From Bacteroidales bacterium (lineage in GTDB: Bacteria; Bacteroidota; Bacteroidia; Bacteroidales; WCHB1-69), in contig JAEERB010000010.1 in assembly GCA_016285615.1 (NCBI GenBank), forward strand, positions 1 to 32,311: a stretch of DNA of 32,311 nt, written 5' to 3'. The first letter of the stretch is position 1; every line of letters starts with the position of its first letter. The translations under genes and the position numbers were made by a program. The notes below the pieces were generated by a model, which saw only the letters and a list, made by a program, of their open reading frames with translations, was not told where the DNA came from and searched no databases. Shown piece by piece: positions 30,904 through 32,311 of this stretch.

Positions 30904-32311
30904 ATGATGAATCTTCAAAACAATAAAATACAAACGGCATTTAATTTGGTTACGGGATTAGTGACAACTGTAGTTGCTTTCGCAGTTAGCTTTTTCTTGT
31001 CACCATTTATTGTGAAGCATCTGGGCGCTGAGGCGAACGGTTTTTCTCAGCTGGCAACGAATTTTGTAATGTATGCTTCCTTGGTCACCGTGGCGTTTAA
31101 TTCGATGGGGGCTCGTTTTGTCTCGGTGTCCTATCATCAAGGTGAAATTGAAAAGTCCCGAGGTTATTATTCTACGCTTTGTGTCCTTAATGTGTTGATG
31201 ATAGCTCTCTTTCTTCCTCTTGCCATATATGTTGTATGGGATTTGCCTAATCTTATTGTGATTGAGAACGCAGAGGTGCTGGATGTGAAACTTTTATTTG
31301 CTTGCGTTTTCCTCAATTTCTTCATTAGTCTGGTCGTATCGCTGTTTACCATAGCGATGGTTGTGACGAATTCGGTTTATTATAGAAATCTTCTGAACGC
31401 TATAAGTACGATATTAAATGCCATCCTGCTTTTGGTAGTGTTTTCGGTTTTCCCAGTAAAGATTTTCTATATATCTTTGGTGGGTGCCTCTCTCTCCCTT
31501 GTTTTATTGCCGATATACATGCATCTGCATCACAAACTGCTCCCCGAAATACATTTCATTCGTGGCTATTTTTCATGGAAATCGGTTAAGGATCTGTTTC
31601 TTTCGGGAATATGGAATACGGTTAACCAATGTGGTCACATGCTCAATACGGGGCTTGATTTATTGTTTGCCAACTTGTTTGTTAACCCTTTTATGATGGG
31701 TGTTCTTGCCGTCTCAAAAACTATGCCATCTGCAATTATTCAATTGGCCAGTACGGTGAACACAAATTTTGCCCCGTCCATTATTCAGACTTGGGCGAAA
31801 GCGGATAGGGATCAGATATTGAGAGAATTAAGAGTGAGTATGAAGATTTCAAGTGTGGTGGTTTCCATACCAATTATCACTTTTTGTTGTTTTGGATATG
31901 AGTTCTATTCTTTGTGGCAACCCACATTAGATGCTCAAACACTTACCTGTCTTTCATTTTTGGCTCTTTTACCATTTATTCCAGTGGCTGGAACACAGAC
32001 TTTGTACAATGTATTCACAGCATCCAATAAGTTGAAAGTGAATTCCATTTCTTTTGTGATTAACGGTATTTTGAATGTGTTGATAGTATATTTTTGTTTA
32101 AAGAAATGGCCGCAATATGGAGTCTTTTTTATAGCAGGTGTAAGCGCAATTCTATCCTTAATCAGGCAATTTGTTGTAATTCTCCCATACGTGGCCCGCA
32201 TTTTAAAATTGCCGTGGTATGCATTTTTCAGAGATGTGTTTGTAACTCTTATTTGTTGCGCTATTAATATCATCGCAGCGTTACCGTTTTTATTGATGTT
32301 TAAAATTCCAG
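30904..32311 (+). CDS. Second Wzx-type oligosaccharide flippase, 3'-truncated by the window
   Basis: An open frame of at least 469 codons that runs off the right edge. It begins MMNLQNNKIQTAFNLVTG (ATG at 30904 or 30907), then a membrane helix TTVVAFAVSFFLSPFIVKHL and the MOP-type segment KHLGAEANGFSQLATNF. At least ten further hydrophobic segments follow, including NTVNQCGHMLNTGLDLLFAN and the late helix pair near the edge. The family flips lipid-linked oligosaccharides. It is transcribed away from the first flippase and is probably the first gene of another glycan gene set to the right. Confidence 0.85.
   Translation, partial: MMNLQNNKIQTAFNLVTGLVTTVVAFAVSFFLSPFIVKHLGAEANGFSQLATNFVMYASLVTVAFNSMGARFVSVSYHQGEIEKSRGYYSTLCVLNVLMIALFLPLAIYVVWDLPNLIVIENAEVLDVKLLFACVFLNFFISLVVSLFTIAMVVTNSVYYRNLLNAISTILNAILLLVVFSVFPVKIFYISLVGASLSLVLLPIYMHLHHKLLPEIHFIRGYFSWKSVKDLFLSGIWNTVNQCGHMLNTGLDLLFANLFVNPFMMGVLAVSKTMPSAIIQLASTVNTNFAPSIIQTWAKADRDQILRELRVSMKISSVVVSIPIITFCCFGYEFYSLWQPTLDAQTLTCLSFLALLPFIPVAGTQTLYNVFTASNKLKVNSISFVINGILNVLIVYFCLKKWPQYGVFFIAGVSAILSLIRQFVVILPYVARILKLPWYAFFRDVFVTLICCAINIIAALPFLLMFKIP

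Overview
The window reads as a surface-polysaccharide locus from a Bacteroidetes genome, most likely a member of the Bacteroidales. The support is the repeated -7 promoter element TAnnTTTG typical of that phylum upstream of several start codons, weak or absent Shine-Dalgarno sequences, and family members common in Bacteroidales: a DUF3857/transglutaminase protein, a YfhO-like membrane protein, and an AAA/DUF4143 ATPase. No ribosomal or tRNA gene is present, so the species cannot be fixed.

Left edge (1-3492): a 5'-truncated REP-associated tyrosine transposase (RAYT) carries two perfect 30-bp palindromes inside its own reading frame, and a third palindrome lies just after its stop codon. It converges on a minus-strand pair: a DUF3857/transglutaminase-like protein followed by a BtuF-like substrate-binding lipoprotein. 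This pair is probably chromosomal flank.

Plus-strand block (3608-21731): about 18 tightly packed genes, many with ATGA overlaps. A YfhO-type membrane protein and a DegT aminotransferase come first. Then come ATP-grasp ligase, PLP-fold enzyme, ATP-grasp ligase and a RimL-type N-acetyltransferase. Next is a small discrete carrier-protein assembly line: FabD-like malonyltransferase, ACP, FabG-like SDR, DltA-like adenylating enzyme, a two-domain GNAT, a second ACP, a FabH-like ketosynthase III and an MBL-fold hydrolase. The block ends with a polyol-phosphate cassette (LicD, a cytidylyltransferase/Gfo-Idh-MocA fusion, an SDR) and a GT2 glycosyltransferase. My reading is that the block makes an aminosugar, builds an unusual acyl or aminoacyl group on carrier proteins to attach to it, and adds a CDP-activated alditol phosphate. 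An internal hairpin and promoter at 15542-15605 may separate the second ACP and ketosynthase from the genes before them.

Minus-strand block (30589 down to 21757): a Wzx-type flippase, an extended SDR epimerase/dehydratase, a MenD-like thiamine-diphosphate enzyme, a polysaccharide pyruvyl transferase family protein, two paralogous GT2 glycosyltransferases and finally an AAA/DUF4143 ATPase. The ATPase has its own palindromic promoter region and 2.4 copies of a 32-bp tandem repeat upstream. A second flippase gene starts on the plus strand at 30904 and runs off the window. Two divergent flippases suggest that two glycan gene sets abut here. I could not identify a Wzy polymerase, an NDP-sugar synthetase or a 4,6-dehydratase, so the locus either continues beyond the window or draws on genes elsewhere. 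By eye the minus-strand block and the LicD cassette are clearly more AT-rich than the left third, which fits a mosaic locus assembled by transfer.
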